Shown: piece by piece, positions 20,817 to 21,236 of the stretch | Layout: each line of letters opens with the position of its first letter | How positions within the stretch are numbered: the stretch's first letter is position 1 | NCBI GenBank assembly: GCA_039185015.1 | Contig: JBCDAU010000063.1 | Span: 1 to 21,236, forward strand | Origin: JBCBSZ01 sp039185015 | Lineage (GTDB): Bacteria; Actinomycetota; Acidimicrobiia; Acidimicrobiales; Poriferisodalaceae | Direction: 5' to 3' | DNA: 21,236 nucleotides | The notes under the pieces: model-generated | Database searches by the model: none | The model's input: only the letters and a program-made list of their open reading frames with translations | What the model was told of the DNA's origin: nothing | Position numbers and translations under genes: made by a program

Positions 20817-21235
20817 CACGCGCTCCCGATGACCGAACCGGAACCGAGCACGCGGTCGACGGTGATCTCGATCGCCCGGCGGTCCGGGCCACGGTCTCGA
20901 CGGGGCGGCGAGTATCGCTCGCTGTAGCGGCGGACCGCCTCCACGGCCCGCTCCGGGTCCCCGGTCACGACGGCGTGGCCCTCCAGTGTGATCCAACGAC
21001 CCCGGTCGACCTGGCACACGGCGGCGCGCCCACCGTCGGTCCGCTCGAGGATCTTCGTCTTCTGCGATCCCGACCAGGTGATGACGCGAGCCAGCCCGGC
21101 GACCGGGTCCCAGGTGACCCCGACCGGGGTGACCTGCGGCGTGCCGTCGGGCCGGAGCAGCGTGAGGGTGGCGAGGTGGCGTTCGGTGAGGAACTCCAAC
21201 GCCGAGTCGGGAAGTGCGTCGGGGGCGATGGCCAT
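20816..21235 (-). CDS. PPOX-class, probable F420-dependent oxidoreductase (split beta-barrel)
   Basis: This 139-residue protein begins one base inside the window edge and seems complete. LEFLTERHLATLTLLRPDGTPQVTPVGVTWD is the first strand pair of the pyridoxamine-5'-phosphate-oxidase-like barrel, and SQKTKILERTDGGRAAVCQVD and WITLEGHAVVTGDP are the usual following blocks. The group of about 140 residues with GTPQVTPVGV is often F420-binding in actinobacteria, and the R-P-D-G-x-P-x-x-T-P-V pattern supports this. FMN or another cofactor cannot be ruled out from sequence. The substrate is unknown. It is the first gene of a coupled pair with the DUF3052 protein. Its promoter lies outside the window. 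Confidence 0.88.
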   Translation of the reverse strand: MAIAPDALPDSALEFLTERHLATLTLLRPDGTPQVTPVGVTWDPVAGLARVITWSGSQKTKILERTDGGRAAVCQVDRGRWITLEGHAVVTGDPERAVEAVRRYSERYSPPRRDRGPDRRAIEITVDRVLGSGSVIGSA

Positions 21236-21236
21236 C

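Noticed and set aside
1..21236. Search for a defence island, mobile element, tRNA, riboswitch or CRISPR array
   Set aside because: No integrase, transposase, nuclease module, spaced identical repeats or cloverleaf sequence was seen. The four-copy repeat at 15046-15200 lacks the regular identical units of a CRISPR array.

Overview
The window is ordinary-looking chromosomal DNA from a high-GC bacterium, most likely an actinomycete. I would guess the Acidimicrobiia, but only tentatively. The pointers are strong G/C third-position bias, frequent GTG starts, a DUF3052 protein, an F420-type split-barrel protein, an NDMA-type zinc alcohol dehydrogenase, a full-length Lhr helicase, a Nei glycosylase starting PEGD, and TAnnnT boxes placed 6-7 nt before start codons, as in actinobacterial leaderless genes. 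I see no tRNA, rRNA, CRISPR array, insertion sequence, phage gene or recognisable defence island. Genes are tightly packed and no gene-free stretch exceeds about 190 bp.

Layout. 1-1262 (+): the end of a meta-cleavage-type alpha/beta hydrolase overlaps a 2-hydroxypentadienoate hydratase, two consecutive steps of aromatic or steroid ring degradation. 1276-3745: a lipoprotein of the FecB/BtuF substrate-binding type (-) diverges from a TetR regulator (+), which is translationally coupled to an AlkD-like DNA glycosylase. A 25-bp palindrome lies exactly on the lipoprotein promoter. 3752-5434 (-): two tandem paralogous secreted lipoproteins. 5556-8127: a redox locus in which an FAD/NAD(P) oxidoreductase and an RsrR-like Rrf2 regulator (-) diverge from an alpha/beta hydrolase (+) across a 41-bp gap filled by a 31-bp dyad. 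8097-9720 (-): a short ORF, an RraA-fold protein and a SAM methyltransferase. 9915-15037 (+): lhr and a PAP2 phosphatase. 15038-15223: an inverted cluster of four 21-bp repeats. 15224-17692: a zinc alcohol dehydrogenase (-) diverging from a Glu/Leu/Val-type dehydrogenase (+). 17790-18152 (+): an N-terminally shortened DUF1772 gene. 18171-19688: a PlsC-type acyltransferase (-) diverging from nei (+). 19728-21235: a YgjV-like membrane protein (+), then a coupled F420-type oxidoreductase and DUF3052 protein (-).

I do not see a large undescribed system. The points most worth a second look are regulatory and structural: the RsrR-like redox switch with its dyad, the TetR operator on a leaderless promoter, the shared leaderless layout of leading genes, and three convergent gene pairs whose two stop codons form part of one palindrome. 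Also notable are the duplicated lipoproteins with a swapped linker, and likely remnants of an RraA-like and a DUF1772 gene. Three DNA-repair genes (AlkD-like, lhr, nei) are scattered through the window rather than in one operon.
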